Assembly (NCBI RefSeq): GCF_021432065.1
Contig: NZ_CP090365.1
Span: forward strand, 868,001-932,000
Direction of reading: 5' to 3'
DNA length: 64,000 nt
Source: Photobacterium sp. TLY01
Lineage (GTDB): Bacteria > Pseudomonadota > Gammaproteobacteria > Enterobacterales > Vibrionaceae
The notes beneath the pieces were generated by a model. It did not search any database. It was given only the letters and a program-made list of their open reading frames with translations, and was not told the DNA's origin. Positions 1 to 8,519 of this stretch are shown here, in pieces. Both the position numbers and the translations under genes were made by a program. How positions within the stretch are numbered: the first letter of the stretch is position 1; each line of letters begins with the position of its first letter.

Positions 1-1765
1 TGGCTGCGTGGTAGCGCTGAATCGCAATCAGACCGGCGTATTCACCCTGTGCGCCAGAGTTAGGCTGCAGTGAGAAAGCATCATAGCCGGTGATTTCACA
101 CAGCATTTCAGACAGCTTGCTTGCCAGTTCCTGATAACCCTGAGTTTGATCGGCTGGTGCAAACGGATGCAAGCCGCCGAATTCAGGCCAGGTTACCGGG
201 ATCATTTCTGCTGCGGCATTCAGCTTCATGGTGCAGCTGCCCAGCGGAATCATACCGTGGGTCAGGGAATAATCTTTGTTTTCCAGTTTCTTCATGTAAC
301 GCATCATTTGCGTTTCACTGTGGTACTGGTTGAACACAGGGTGAGTCAGAAACTCACTGGTGCGGCGACAGCTTTGCGGAATCGCGGCAAATTCGTCAGC
401 GGCAATATCGTCTGTGAAAGCCGTGGCTTTCAGCGCCTGACCGGTGAAGATCTCCAGCAGTTCTTCGACGTCAGCCACTTTGGTGGTTTCATCCAGGCTC
501 ACACCCAGTTTGTCGCTGTATTTGCGCAGGTTGATACCGGCAGCCAGGGCTTTCTTGTAAATCGCGTCGGTTTGCTTGCCTGTGTTGATGGTCACAGTAT
601 CGAAGAAGGTATCATTCACCAGTTCCAGACCCGCGTTACGCAGACCTGCAGCCAGAATGGCGGTCAGGTGGTGAACGCGACGACCGATTTTACGCAGGCC
701 TTCCGGACCGTGGTACAGCGCATAGAAGGCCGCCATATTGGCCAGCAGTGCCTGAGCGGTACAGATGTTGGAGGTCGCTTTTTCGCGGCGGATATGCTGC
801 TCACGCGTTTGCATCGCCATACGCAGCGCCTGGTTGCCTTTGGCGTCTTTTGATACACCAATCACACGGCCTGGCATGGTCCGTTTGTGTGCATCTTTGG
901 TTGCCATGAAGCCGGCATGCGGGCCACCAAATCCCATTGGGACACCGAAGCGTTGTGCACTGCCGATGACCACGTCCGCACCCATTTCGCCCGGCGCTTT
1001 CAGAATCGTTAGTGCCAGCAGATCAGAAGCAACCGCAACCAGTGTTTTCTTGGCGTGTGCTTTTTCAATGATGTCAGTCAGGTTGGCAATCGCACCTGTT
1101 GTGCCCGGGTATTGAACCAGCGCACCGAATACCTCGTGGTTGTCCAGCTCTTCAGCTTTGCCACGGATGATCTCAATGCCAATGTATTCTGCACGGGTCA
1201 CGACCACGTCGATGGTTTGCGGGTGCAGGTCGGTTGAGATGAAGAAGGCTTTGCTTTTGCTCTTGCTGGCGCGCTGACACAGGGTCATGGCTTCTGCGGC
1301 TGCAGTGGCTTCATCCAGCAGGGAGGCATTCGCCAGTTCCATACCGGTCAGATCCATGATCATCTGCTGGTAGTTCAGCAGCGATTCCAGACGGCCCTGA
1401 GAGATTTCTGGCTGATACGGTGTATAAGCCGTGTACCAGCCCGGATTTTCCAGCACGTTACGCAGAATCACGTTCGGCGTTAAGGTGTTGTAGTAACCCT
1501 GACCGATGAAACTGCGGTTGATGACGTTCTTACGGGCAACCGTCTTCAGTGCAGACAGCATGTCTGCTTCGCTTTGTGGCTGGTCCAGCTTCATCGCTTC
1601 TTTCAGTCGGATGGAAGCTGGTACAGTTTCTTCAATCAACTTGTCAATGCTGTCGGCGCCAATGGTCTGCAGCATTTTCGCCTGCTGTGCGTCATTTGGG
1701 CCGTTGTGACGGGCAGCAAAAGCTTTGTCGTCACTGAGTGCATGTAAAAGGTTCATGTCGGTCAT
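1..1765 (-). CDS. gcvP: Glycine dehydrogenase (P protein), 3' part cut by window edge
   Basis: PLP-dependent glycine decarboxylase of the glycine cleavage system. It passes the aminomethyl group to lipoyl-GcvH. The reading frame opens at the ATG whose first base is 1765 (protein begins [16 protein letters not shown]) and stays open to the edge, giving 588 codons of a protein usually about 950-960 residues long. Visible family motifs are [20 protein letters not shown] near residue 125 and the mid-protein [14 protein letters not shown]. The C-terminal half with the PLP lysine lies outside the window. It is third in the order glyA-gcvH-gcvP, separated from gcvH by 107 bases that hold a terminator-like hairpin. 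Identification is firm; completeness cannot be judged. Confidence 0.96.
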   Translation of the reverse strand, partial: MTDMNLLHALSDDKAFAARHNGPNDAQQAKMLQTIGADSIDKLIEETVPASIRLKEAMKLDQPQSEADMLSALKTVARKNVINRSFIGQGYYNTLTPNVILRNVLENPGWYTAYTPYQPEISQGRLESLLNYQQMIMDLTGMELANASLLDEATAAAEAMTLCQRASKSKSKAFFISTDLHPQTIDVVVTRAEYIGIEIIRGKAEELDNHEVFGALVQYPGTTGAIANLTDIIEKAHAKKTLVAVASDLLALTILKAPGEMGADVVIGSAQRFGVPMGFGGPHAGFMATKDAHKRTMPGRVIGVSKDAKGNQALRMAMQTREQHIRREKATSNICTAQALLANMAAFYALYHGPEGLRKIGRRVHHLTAILAAGLRNAGLELVNDTFFDTVTINTGKQTDAIYKKALAAGINLRKYSDKLGVSLDETTKVADVEELLEIFTGQALKATAFTDDIAADEFAAIPQSCRRTSEFLTHPVFNQYHSETQMMRYMKKLENKDYSLTHGMIPLGSCTMKLNAAAEMIPVTWPEFGGLHPFAPADQTQGYQELASKLSEMLCEITGYDAFSLQPNSGAQGEYAGLIAIQRYHAA

Positions 1766-1836
1766 GGTTCTTTCCTGAACAGTTACTACACATTGCCAGT
1801 CAATGTCTGGGCAATGGCGAGAATTCTCTTGGGTGG

Positions 1837-1862
1837 AAAAACGGCTTTCAAGTTGAAAGCCG
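1837..1862 (-). terminator. Intrinsic terminator or attenuator between gcvH and gcvP
   Basis: On the minus strand a perfect 9-bp stem (cggctttca / tgaaagccg, loop of 3) is followed directly by five T residues. It lies after the gcvH stop and before the gcvP start, so it should reduce, not abolish, transcription into gcvP. Confidence 0.6.
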
Positions 1863-1872
1863 CGATGTACCA

Positions 1873-2247
1873 TTACTCTTCGATGGTCGCCTGATATTGG
1901 TCAGCATCGATCAGTTTGCTCAGTTCTTCAACGTCAGCAATCTTGATTTTAGCAATCCAGCCGCCTTCGAACGGTGCTTCGTTGATCAGTTCCGGGCTGT
2001 CGCTCAGTTCTTCGTTGATTTCAACGATTTCACCGGTGACAGGGGCATAGATATCAGAGGCTGCTTTTACAGATTCAACCAGAGAGAAAGACTCACCGGC
2101 TTCTGTGCTGTCGCCAACTTCTGGCAGGTCTACGAAAACCACGTCGCCCAGCAGGCCCTGAGCGTGATCCGTGATACCCATAGTGATCGTACCGTCGCCG
2201 TTATCGCGGACCCACTCGTGGCTTTCAGTAAACTTTAAGTTGCTCAT
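1873..2247 (-). CDS. gcvH: Glycine cleavage system H protein
   Basis: Lipoyl carrier protein of the glycine cleavage complex, shuttling the aminomethyl group between GcvP, GcvT and the L protein. The 124-residue product begins [13 protein letters not shown] and carries the lipoylation site [16 protein letters not shown], with the modified lysine at residue 61. I chose the ATG at 2247 because GAGGAG sits at the right distance upstream; an in-frame TTG at 2265 would put the Shine-Dalgarno sequence inside the gene. It follows glyA by about 100 bases on the same strand. The length is usual for the family. Confidence 0.97.
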   Translation of the reverse strand: MSNLKFTESHEWVRDNGDGTITMGITDHAQGLLGDVVFVDLPEVGDSTEAGESFSLVESVKAASDIYAPVTGEIVEINEELSDSPELINEAPFEGGWIAKIKIADVEELSKLIDADQYQATIEE

Positions 2248-2292
2248 GTAAATCTCCTCGCGCAATGTTTCTGCATCTTTGTTATTTATGAG

Positions 2293-2320
2293 GGCAGGCG
2301 AGTATTGAAAGCTGCCTGCC
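2293..2320 (-). other. Stem-loop between glyA and gcvH
   Basis: Arms ggcaggc (2293-2299) and gcctgcc (2314-2320) form a 7-bp stem with a 14-base loop in the glyA-gcvH spacer. No T run follows, so it is more likely an mRNA processing or stability structure than a terminator. Confidence 0.35.
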
Positions 2321-2348
2321 GACCATTTTCTGTCACATTAAAATGAAT

Positions 2349-3644
2349 TTACTGGTACAGCGGGAAGCGGCTGCACAGTTTCTGTACCTGCTGCTTCACG
2401 CGTTGTTCTGTTTCGCTGTTGTCGTCCGGATTGGCAACAAGGCCATCGAGCACATCGCCGATCCACTCACCAATCTGTTTGAATTCGGCTTCGCCAAAGC
2501 CACGGCTGGTACCCGCCGGTGTACCCAGACGAATACCTGATGTCACCATCGGTTTTTCAGGATCAAACGGGATGCCGTTTTTATTACAGGTGATACCGGC
2601 ACGTTCCAGCGCTTCTTCCACCTGATTGCCTTTCAGGCCTTTCGGACGCAGGTCGACCAGCATCAGATGGGTGTCTGTACCACCGGTGACAATGTCACAA
2701 CCGCGTGCCTGTAGTGTTTCTGCCAGCACCTTGGCGTTATTGATCACATTTTTGATGTACAGCTTGAATTCGGGTTCTAGAGCTTCACCCAGGGCAACGG
2801 CTTTACCGGCAATAACATGCATCAGTGGGCCGCCTTGCAGGCCTGGGAACACGGCAGAATTGATCTTTTTATTGATGTCTTCATGATTGGTCAGAATCAT
2901 ACCGCCGCGAGGACCACGCAGGGTTTTGTGCGTTGTTGTGGTGACAACATGCGCGTGCGGCAGCGGTGACGGATGCTCACCGGCTGCAATCAACCCTGCA
3001 ATATGCGCCATATCGACCATCAGATAGGCACCGACTTCATCAGCAATCGCACGGAATTTCTCGAAGTCCACCTGACGCGGAATCGCAGAACCACCGGCAA
3101 TGATCATTTTGGGTTTGTGCTCAAGTGCCAGCTCGCGAACCTGATCATAATCAATGTCGCAGCTGCCCTGACGTACACCGTACTGAACGGCGTTGAACCA
3201 TTTGCCCGACAGGGCAGGGCGTGCACCGTGCGTCAGGTGGCCGCCGGCATCCAAAGACATGCCCAGAATCGTATCGCCCGGTTGCAGCAGTGCCAGCATC
3301 ACGGCGCCGTTCGCCTGTGCGCCAGAATGCGGTTGAACGTTGACGTATTCACACTGGAAAAGCTGTCTGGCGCGCGCAATGGCAATACGCTCAACTTCAT
3401 CAACATGCTCACAGCCACCGTAGTAACGACGTCCTGCGTAACCTTCGGCGTATTTGTTGGTCAGACAGGTGCCCTGCGCTTGCATGACGGCTTTGGAGAC
3501 GATGTTCTCAGAGGCAATCAGCTCAATTTGCTGATTCTGGCGGTTCAGCTCTGCGGCAATACCGGCATTCACTGCGCCATCAACCTCGGCAAGGTTGGTT
3601 GAGAAGAACATTTCCAAGTCGTGGTTTTGGTATGAAGCTTTCAT
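2349..3644 (-). CDS. glyA: Serine hydroxymethyltransferase
   Basis: PLP enzyme that interconverts serine and glycine with tetrahydrofolate, supplying one-carbon units. The 431-residue protein has the family landmarks [48 protein letters not shown] and the PLP lysine K240 in [19 protein letters not shown] precedes the ATG at 3644 at normal spacing. It leads the minus-strand glyA-gcvH-gcvP block, so SHMT is co-expressed with glycine cleavage; many vibrios carry such a glycine-linked copy besides the housekeeping glyA. The upstream region holds two copies of a motif shared with the neighbouring regulator and gcvT promoters. Confidence 0.96.
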   Translation of the reverse strand: MKASYQNHDLEMFFSTNLAEVDGAVNAGIAAELNRQNQQIELIASENIVSKAVMQAQGTCLTNKYAEGYAGRRYYGGCEHVDEVERIAIARARQLFQCEYVNVQPHSGAQANGAVMLALLQPGDTILGMSLDAGGHLTHGARPALSGKWFNAVQYGVRQGSCDIDYDQVRELALEHKPKMIIAGGSAIPRQVDFEKFRAIADEVGAYLMVDMAHIAGLIAAGEHPSPLPHAHVVTTTTHKTLRGPRGGMILTNHEDINKKINSAVFPGLQGGPLMHVIAGKAVALGEALEPEFKLYIKNVINNAKVLAETLQARGCDIVTGGTDTHLMLVDLRPKGLKGNQVEEALERAGITCNKNGIPFDPEKPMVTSGIRLGTPAGTSRGFGEAEFKQIGEWIGDVLDGLVANPDDNSETEQRVKQQVQKLCSRFPLYQ

Positions 3645-3796
3645 TTCACGTTATCCTCAATTCGCGCTCTGAACCGGTTCGTGCTGTACGCTATAACGGT
3701 ACGCAGAGCGGTATATGTCGTTATGTCTCGTTGTTATCGCTTCCCTGGCTTAAGCGAAGCACAGAAGTGCATTTGCCTAACAAGTGCGTTACATAC

Positions 3797-3835
3797 GTTT
3801 CTATTGATAACGGATCAAACCAGAATTTCCAATAG
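3797..3835. promoter_or_regulatory. Operator-like motifs upstream of glyA
   Basis: The minus strand of 3826-3835 reads ctattggaaa, identical to the core at 4100-4109 and 4959-4968. Beside it, 3797-3811 reads gtttctattgataac, a looser version of the 16-bp palindrome at 4095-4110. Both lie 150-190 bases upstream of the glyA start. Confidence 0.5.
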
Positions 3836-4094
3836 TGGATTATCGTTCACTTTAGTGGCCGCAATCTTACGCAAACGTTTGCTTCTTGTCATGTAAATTT
3901 CTATGATAGGGACCAAATTTTCGGTAATTATGTGGCGGAAATGTGTGTTGGCTCTAATTCTTATTAGTCGCTGATACCAGTGATAGCGCACTTTTGTGGC
4001 CGATTGTGCTGCTTTTTGCGCTGTAACCCTGACATTCGCAACCGTGTAAAACAGGGTTGTCTTGCCCTGTAAAAATCGTCAGGATTCAGAGCGT

Positions 4095-4110
4095 GTTTCC
4101 TATTGGAAAC
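4095..4110 (+). promoter_or_regulatory. 16-bp palindrome upstream of the XRE regulator
   Basis: Perfect inverted repeat gtttcc-tatt-ggaaac, about 105 bases before the regulator start at 4216. Its right half recurs upstream of glyA and gcvT. It is the best candidate operator for the adjacent helix-turn-helix protein and implies autoregulation. Confidence 0.6.
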
Positions 4111-4215
4111 TTTATTTCAAATATGTTGTGTGGGTCATGGTTTTGCCTTTACCTGGCTTTCCACTTGTTAACAGCTTGTGTAAGAATGATTGAAAGACGT
4201 GCCTCGGAGGGCAAA

Positions 4216-4845
4216 ATGAGTAGTGATGAACAACAGGTGGATCCGTACCCATCACTGACTGTCGCCAGGGAACGGGAGTCAGAGAATATTGAGCCGTTGC
4301 AGTTAGGCAAGCGGCTGAAAGAAATACGTATGGCTCATGGCCTGACACTGGAAGAGGCCAGCAAGCGTACCGGATTGGCGCGCTCAACCCTATCTAAAAT
4401 CGAGAATGAACAAATATCGCCGACTTTCCAGGCGATGCAGAAACTGGCCACCGGATTACAGATCGATATTCCGCAACTGTTTGCGCCGCCCAAGCAGTTG
4501 GTTGCTACCGGCCGCAGAGATATTACGCGACAAGGTGAAGGTAAGCCGCATCCTACGACGACCTATGAGCATGAATTGCTGGCGACCCAGCTGCGCAACA
4601 AGAAGATGATGCCCTTTAAGTCGCGGGTTCGTGCCCGTCATTTTGACGATTATTCAGACTGGATACGACATGACGGCGAAGAGTTTTTACTTGTGCTGTC
4701 CGGGAAAATTACCTTTTTTTCGGAGTTCTATGAACCGGTACGCCTGAGTGAAGGCGATTCAGTGTATTACGATGCCACCATGGGACACATGCTGGTGTCA
4801 GTCAGCGATGAAGACGCGCTGATTCTTTGGGTGACGGCGTCATAA
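4216..4845 (+). CDS. XRE-family regulator with C-terminal cupin domain, glycine locus
   Basis: DNA-binding regulator of 209 residues. The N-terminal part holds a helix-turn-helix domain (about residues 33-87: LGKRLKEIRMAHGLTLEEAS then TGLARSTLSKIENEQISPTF). The C-terminal part is a cupin domain (about 110-205: EEFLLVLSGKITFFSEFYEP, LSEGDSVYYDATMGHML) that probably senses a small molecule. I chose ATG 4216 because GGAGG lies 5 bases upstream; the open frame extends to 4057 but lacks such a site. The gene sits between glyA-gcvHP and gcvT, and the same motif occurs at all three promoters, so it probably controls them. Whether it represses or activates, and whether the ligand is glycine, cannot be read from the sequence. 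Confidence 0.9.
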   Translation: MSSDEQQVDPYPSLTVARERESENIEPLQLGKRLKEIRMAHGLTLEEASKRTGLARSTLSKIENEQISPTFQAMQKLATGLQIDIPQLFAPPKQLVATGRRDITRQGEGKPHPTTTYEHELLATQLRNKKMMPFKSRVRARHFDDYSDWIRHDGEEFLLVLSGKITFFSEFYEPVRLSEGDSVYYDATMGHMLVSVSDEDALILWVTAS

Positions 4846-4887
4846 CTGCCGCGCTAGCACGGTACCAGCACGGAAACAGACACAGAT

Positions 4888-4914
4888 GACAGAGGGGGAA
4901 ACACTGCCTCTGTC
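4888..4914 (+). terminator. Hairpin after the XRE regulator
   Basis: Perfect 8-bp stem gacagagg / cctctgtc with an 11-base loop, 43 bases after the regulator stop. The T run is poor (only ttt after gcac), so it is a weak terminator or a leader structure ahead of gcvT. Confidence 0.4.
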
Positions 4915-4944
4915 GCACTTTGAGAACGGCTAGGTTGAGGGATG

Positions 4945-4969
4945 GGAAACTTTATCTACTATTGGAAAC
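4945..4969 (+). promoter_or_regulatory. Operator-like motif pair upstream of gcvT
   Basis: ggaaactttat at 4945-4955 repeats the right flank of the palindrome at 4105-4115, and ctattggaaac at 4959-4969 repeats its core. The string tttatctac also occurs twice, at 4951 and 4981. All lie 90-140 bases before the gcvT start. Confidence 0.5.
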
Positions 4970-5080
4970 AAGAGATACAGTTTATCTACCTGCTAGCAAC
5001 ATCTACACAGTGACAGGTTCAGTCAATCTGCCACAGAAATTGATGCAACAGCCGCTGTGCGGTGAATGGAGTAAATATCA

Positions 5081-6199
5081 ATGTCTCAGGATCTTCTTGT
5101 TACACCTTTGCATGCCCTTCACATTGAGATGGGTGCCAAAATGGTTCCGTTCGCGGGTTACGATATGCCAGTGCAATATGCGCTGGGTGTGCGTAAAGAG
5201 CATATCCATTGCCGTGAATCTGCCGGTTTGTTCGATGTTTCCCACATGGGCCAACTGCGTCTGCACGGTGAAAACGCCGCGAAAACCCTGGAGGCACTGG
5301 TTCCTGTCGACATCATCGATCTGCCGGAAGGCAAGCAGCGCTATGCGTTCTTTACCAACGAAAACGGTGGCATTTTAGACGACCTGATGGTGACAAACTT
5401 TGGTGATCACTTGTTTGTTGTGGTCAATGCGGCGTGTAAAGAGCAAGACATTGCGCACATCCAGGCGCACCTTCCTGCTGATGTGACACTGGAAATTATC
5501 GACGACCGTGCATTGCTTGCCCTGCAAGGCCCGAAAGCCGCTGAGGTGCTGGCACGCCTGAATCCTGCCGTCAGCGATATGCTGTTTATGGACGCCACGA
5601 AGCTGGATCTGCTGGGCGCGGAATGTTATGTCAGCCGCTCGGGTTATACCGGTGAAGACGGCTACGAAATTTCCGTACCGTCAAGTCAAGCAGAAGAACT
5701 GGCGCGTACCTTGCTGGCCTACGGCGAAGTGGAGTGGATTGGTCTGGGTGCACGGGATTCGCTGCGCCTTGAGTGTGGTCTGTGTCTGTATGGTCATGAC
5801 ATTGATACTACGACTACGCCGGTAGAAGCCAGCCTGCTATGGGGTATCAGTAAGTCCCGTCGCGCGGATGGTGAACGTGCGGGTGGCTTCCCGGGCGCCG
5901 AGCTGATTCTGAATCAGATTGAGACCAAAGATGTTGCACGTAAACGTGTGGGTCTGATTGGTCAGTCAAAAGCGCCGGTTCGTGAAGGCAGCAAGCTGTT
6001 TGATGCGGATGATAACGAAATCGGTATCGTGACCAGCGGCACCTTTGGCCCAACCAAAGAAGCCCCGGTCGCTATGGCGTATGTCAAAACTGAATTTGCC
6101 ACGATTGGTACTGAGATTTTCGCCGAAGTTCGCGGCAAGAAACTGCCAATGACAGTCGAGAAAATGCCGTTCGTACCACAGCGTTATTACCGTGGTTAA
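5081..6199 (+). CDS. gcvT: Aminomethyltransferase (T protein of glycine cleavage)
   Basis: Transfers the methylene group from aminomethyl-lipoyl-GcvH to tetrahydrofolate and releases ammonia. The 372-residue product begins MSQDLLVTPLHALHIEMGAK. It shows the folate-domain motifs GLFDVSHMGQLRLHG, SRSGYTGEDGYEI, LGARDSLRLECGLCLYGHDI and the C-terminal GIVTSGTFGPTKEAPVAMAY. GGAG lies upstream of the ATG. It is transcribed away from gcvHP behind the XRE regulator and closed by a strong terminator. The L protein is usually encoded elsewhere with the pyruvate dehydrogenase genes. Confidence 0.97.
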   Translation: MSQDLLVTPLHALHIEMGAKMVPFAGYDMPVQYALGVRKEHIHCRESAGLFDVSHMGQLRLHGENAAKTLEALVPVDIIDLPEGKQRYAFFTNENGGILDDLMVTNFGDHLFVVVNAACKEQDIAHIQAHLPADVTLEIIDDRALLALQGPKAAEVLARLNPAVSDMLFMDATKLDLLGAECYVSRSGYTGEDGYEISVPSSQAEELARTLLAYGEVEWIGLGARDSLRLECGLCLYGHDIDTTTTPVEASLLWGISKSRRADGERAGGFPGAELILNQIETKDVARKRVGLIGQSKAPVREGSKLFDADDNEIGIVTSGTFGPTKEAPVAMAYVKTEFATIGTEIFAEVRGKKLPMTVEKMPFVPQRYYRG

Positions 6200-6235
6200 T
6201 GGCTGTTGTCAGCAGTGAAGTCTGTTGATAAACAT

Positions 6236-6264
6236 GAAAAAGGAGCGCATTGCGCTCCTTTTTC
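6236..6264. terminator. Terminator after gcvT
   Basis: Arms gaaaaaggagcgca and tgcgctcctttttc around a single base form a perfect hairpin with A/T runs on both sides, so it can stop gcvT on the plus strand and the small gene at 6313-6474 on the minus strand. Confidence 0.9.
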
Positions 6265-6312
6265 ATTTCGTAAACACCTGCAGGGGGAACTGAGGATGTT
6301 TCGTGTTCACTT

Positions 6313-6474
6313 TTAGCAGTCAGTCATTTTGTAGGCTGAGGCAAACAATAGGCTGAAACCTTCCTGCGAAATTTCTTGTGGTGTCAGCTCAGCTGCTTCT
6401 AAACGACGATAACATTCATTCAGGGCAGCGATCACACGTTCCTGCTCTTGCTTGTTCAATATTTCAGCGTTCAT
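6313..6474 (-). CDS. Small protein of 53 residues, unknown function
   Basis: An open frame of 54 codons from the ATG at 6474 to TAA. It begins MNAEILNKQEQERVIAALNE and ends ASAYKMTDC. Composition is that of a soluble helical protein with two cysteines. A purine-rich GAGAGAAAAG precedes the ATG. It fills the space between the gcvT terminator and the next minus-strand gene and has a long hairpin-rich leader (6475-6718). I do not recognise a family; the codon use and ribosome-binding site make it likely to be real. Confidence 0.6.
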   Translation of the reverse strand: MNAEILNKQEQERVIAALNECYRRLEAAELTPQEISQEGFSLLFASAYKMTDC

Positions 6475-6508
6475 TCTTTTCTCTCTTTCTTTTTTTTGTT
6501 TTGAGTGA

Positions 6509-6590
6509 TGTCCCGCTGGTTGTATTGGGTCAGCGGGACACGGGCCGAAAACGCTGTGGGTGTACTTTGTTACTGGATGGGGTACAAAGT
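6509..6590. other. Two stem-loops in the leader of the 53-residue gene
   Basis: Hairpin one has 10-bp arms tgtcccgctg (6509-6518) and cagcgggaca (6531-6540) with a 12-base loop. Hairpin two has 7-bp arms actttgt (6564-6570) and acaaagt (6584-6590) with a 13-base loop. Neither is followed by a T run in either direction. On the minus strand both loops are rich in C (accca, acccca). Confidence 0.5.
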
Positions 6591-6684
6591 TCGTGACAGC
6601 TTTTCTGGATAATCAGACCTTTCAACTGCGTCTCTATTTTCAGAATAATCAACCTGCAGCGTGATATTGTCAGGAAAAGGTAAA

Positions 6685-6712
6685 ACCTAAAGCCGGTGGG
6701 GCGACTTTAGGT
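6685..6712 (-). terminator. Hairpin after the 103-residue gene
   Basis: Perfect 8-bp arms acctaaag and ctttaggt with a 12-base loop, starting 7 bases after the stop at 6719. On the minus strand it is followed by tttacctttt, an interrupted T run, so probably a moderate terminator. Confidence 0.6.
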
Positions 6713-6718
6713 AACACA

Positions 6719-7030
6719 TTAATAACGTGTATTTAAATCGTGCAACTTATTCAAAAATGCCTGAATCTGAGTTTCGTTGTTGTGGTGAAAATCTGCGGTT
6801 GTCTGGTTAATGACGGTGTCTGGATCTTCATTCAGGGTATGGAAGTGGTAAGTGTTGTGAAAGTTAACATCAACACTGACAACACCGTCTGACAGACTGA
6901 CGCTATACCCGTCGTAACTCTCTGTACAGGTAATGTCGTCGAGCTGTTTGCCGTTTTCGACCGGTGTTCCCAGAGTTTTGATTTTTTCATAGGCTGTGAG
7001 TAAGGCACGAACATCAACGCTGTTTTTCAT
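6719..7030 (-). CDS. Small conserved-looking protein of 103 residues (possibly DUF3081-like)
   Basis: The ATG at 7030 is preceded by GGGAGG and gives a protein starting MKNSVDVRALLTAYEKIKTL. An upstream extension to 7249 in the same frame has no ribosome-binding site and is rejected. The product is soluble, acidic and rich in histidine in its middle (NFHNTYHFHTLNEDP). The opening and the FHNTYHFH segment remind me of the vibrio/Shewanella DUF3081 family, but that is from memory. It is divergent from the aminotransferase, with 234 bases between them. Function unknown. Confidence 0.7.
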   Translation of the reverse strand: MKNSVDVRALLTAYEKIKTLGTPVENGKQLDDITCTESYDGYSVSLSDGVVSVDVNFHNTYHFHTLNEDPDTVINQTTADFHHNNETQIQAFLNKLHDLNTRY

Positions 7031-7264
7031 GATGGCCTCCCGTTGGATATACCCCCATGGTTTAAATTTAGGTGCTGAGTCAACCCTTGCAAGCTTTATT
7101 GGTGTTTGATTAATCCAGATCAATTCAGGTTGTAACAATTTCATTACATAGTGCTGTTCATCTGGATAAACACTGGTGTGACTATTTCTGAGCTGGGGTA
7201 GTGACCTTGGATAAGGTGCATGATAATTTGAGGAAAGTCGCAATAACAAAACGGAATTTCACAG

Positions 7265-8446
7265 ATGTTCAAGCAGCTTACTGAAGCACAACCCGACCCG
7301 ATTTTATCCCTGACACAAATGTTCCGCGATGATACCCGTTCTGAGAAGATGGATTTGGGTATTGGTGTTTACCGCAACAGCCATGGCGAAACGCCAATCA
7401 TGCAGGCGGTATTTCAGGCTGAGCAGCGTCTGCTGGAAACGCAAAAAACCAAAGCCTATGTGGGGTTAGCGGGTGATGAAGTCTTCAATCAGGCCATGAT
7501 GGATTTACTCATTAAGGACACATCAGCGTATGGCCGTGCCGCTGCGGTACAAACCCCGGGCGCCAGTGGTGCGCTGCGTATGCTGGCCGACCTGATGTAC
7601 CTGGCACAGCCAGACACGACCGTGTGGATTTCGAATCCCAGCTATGTCAATCACAAGCCTGTCATGGAAGCGGCTGGCCTGAAAGTGAAGTTCTATCCTT
7701 ATTTCGATACCGCCACCAAACAGGTGAACAGTGAAGCGATGCTTGCAGAGCTGGCGAAAGCCGGCCCGAAAGATGTGGTACTGCTGCATGGTTGCTGCCA
7801 TAACCCGACAGGCGCGGACATCTCATTCGATGACTGGAAAGCCATCACTGCGCTGGCGAATAAAAATGGTTTCCTGCCATTTGTTGATATCGCTTATCAG
7901 GGATTTGGTGACGGCCTGGAGCAAGATGCTGCCGGTTTACGTCATCTGGCTGACAATGTGGAAGAAATGATTGTTGCCACCTCTTGCTCCAAGAATTTTG
8001 GTTTGTATCGCGAGCGGACGGGCGCTGCGATTGTTATCAGCGATTCCCTGAAAGAAGCACAGAAATCAAAAGGCAGAATCCTTCAGTTGGCACGTGCGTC
8101 TTATACGATGCCGCCGGATCACGGTGCGGCGCTGGTGGCGACTGTCCTCAATGATGCGTCTCTGACCGCCACCTGGAAAAGCGAACTGACGGAAATGAAC
8201 CAGCGTTTGCGACGCCTGCGCGCCGGTTTAACTCAGGCAGTGCGTGACAATGGCTCCGACGCGTTTGATTTCATTGAAAAGCACAAAGGGATGTTTTCCG
8301 TCACAGGTCTGAGCCAGGAGCAAATCATTCAGTTACGGAATGAGTTCGGCATTTATGCGGTGGGTGACGGCCGGATTAACATTGCAGGTTTGCAGGAGCA
8401 GAAGCTGGATTATCTGGCCAAAGCCTTGCTGAGTGTCAGTCGCTGA
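7265..8446 (+). CDS. Aromatic/aspartate aminotransferase, class I
   Basis: PLP-dependent fold-type I aminotransferase of 393 residues, of the AspC/TyrB group, exchanging amino groups between aspartate or aromatic amino acids and 2-oxoglutarate. It shows GIGVYRNSHGETPIM (residues 33-47), HGCCHNPTGADISFDDW (175-191), the PLP lysine K243 in SCSKNFGLYRERTG and the C-terminal substrate-binding segment FGIYAVGDGRINIAGL. It stands alone between the divergent 103-residue gene and a terminator. Which amino acid it prefers cannot be decided; the sequence fits the TyrB-like vibrio proteins better than the housekeeping AspC. Confidence 0.92.
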   Translation: MFKQLTEAQPDPILSLTQMFRDDTRSEKMDLGIGVYRNSHGETPIMQAVFQAEQRLLETQKTKAYVGLAGDEVFNQAMMDLLIKDTSAYGRAAAVQTPGASGALRMLADLMYLAQPDTTVWISNPSYVNHKPVMEAAGLKVKFYPYFDTATKQVNSEAMLAELAKAGPKDVVLLHGCCHNPTGADISFDDWKAITALANKNGFLPFVDIAYQGFGDGLEQDAAGLRHLADNVEEMIVATSCSKNFGLYRERTGAAIVISDSLKEAQKSKGRILQLARASYTMPPDHGAALVATVLNDASLTATWKSELTEMNQRLRRLRAGLTQAVRDNGSDAFDFIEKHKGMFSVTGLSQEQIIQLRNEFGIYAVGDGRINIAGLQEQKLDYLAKALLSVSR

Positions 8447-8473
8447 TCGGCGAGTCACACTTCACCCAGACAG

Positions 8474-8499
8474 AAGGAGCACTCAGGTGCTCCTTTTTC
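8474..8499 (+). terminator. Terminator after the aminotransferase
   Basis: Stem aaggagcac / gtgctcctt with a 4-base loop, followed by tttct, 27 bases after the stop. Confidence 0.85.
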
Positions 8500-8519
8500 T
8501 TGGCGTTTTCATCGATTTT

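Larger units (their letters stand above)
3645..4215. other. Divergent control region between glyA and the XRE regulator
   Basis: A 571-base stretch without a convincing gene. The open frame continuing upstream from the regulator to 4057 lacks a ribosome-binding site and would swallow the palindrome at 4095-4110. I looked for glycine-riboswitch signatures on both strands and found none. The recognisable content is the repeated operator-like motif listed separately. Confidence 0.6.

Noticed and set aside
146..853. 235-codon plus-strand frame
   Set aside because: It runs antisense to gcvP, whose translation matches a known family throughout; the plus-strand product has no recognisable feature.
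2973..3602. 209-codon plus-strand frame
   Set aside because: Antisense shadow of glyA.
4057..4215. N-terminal extension of the XRE regulator (53 more residues)
   Set aside because: No ribosome-binding site at 4057. The extension is hydrophobic and unlike this family, and it would bury the palindrome 4095-4110. GGAGG before 4216 fixes the start.
3645..5080. Glycine riboswitch upstream of glyA or gcvT
   Set aside because: I searched both strands by eye for the conserved aptamer pieces (ccgaagg, ctctcagg and the following a-rich link) and found none. The repeated ctattggaaa motif explains regulation better.
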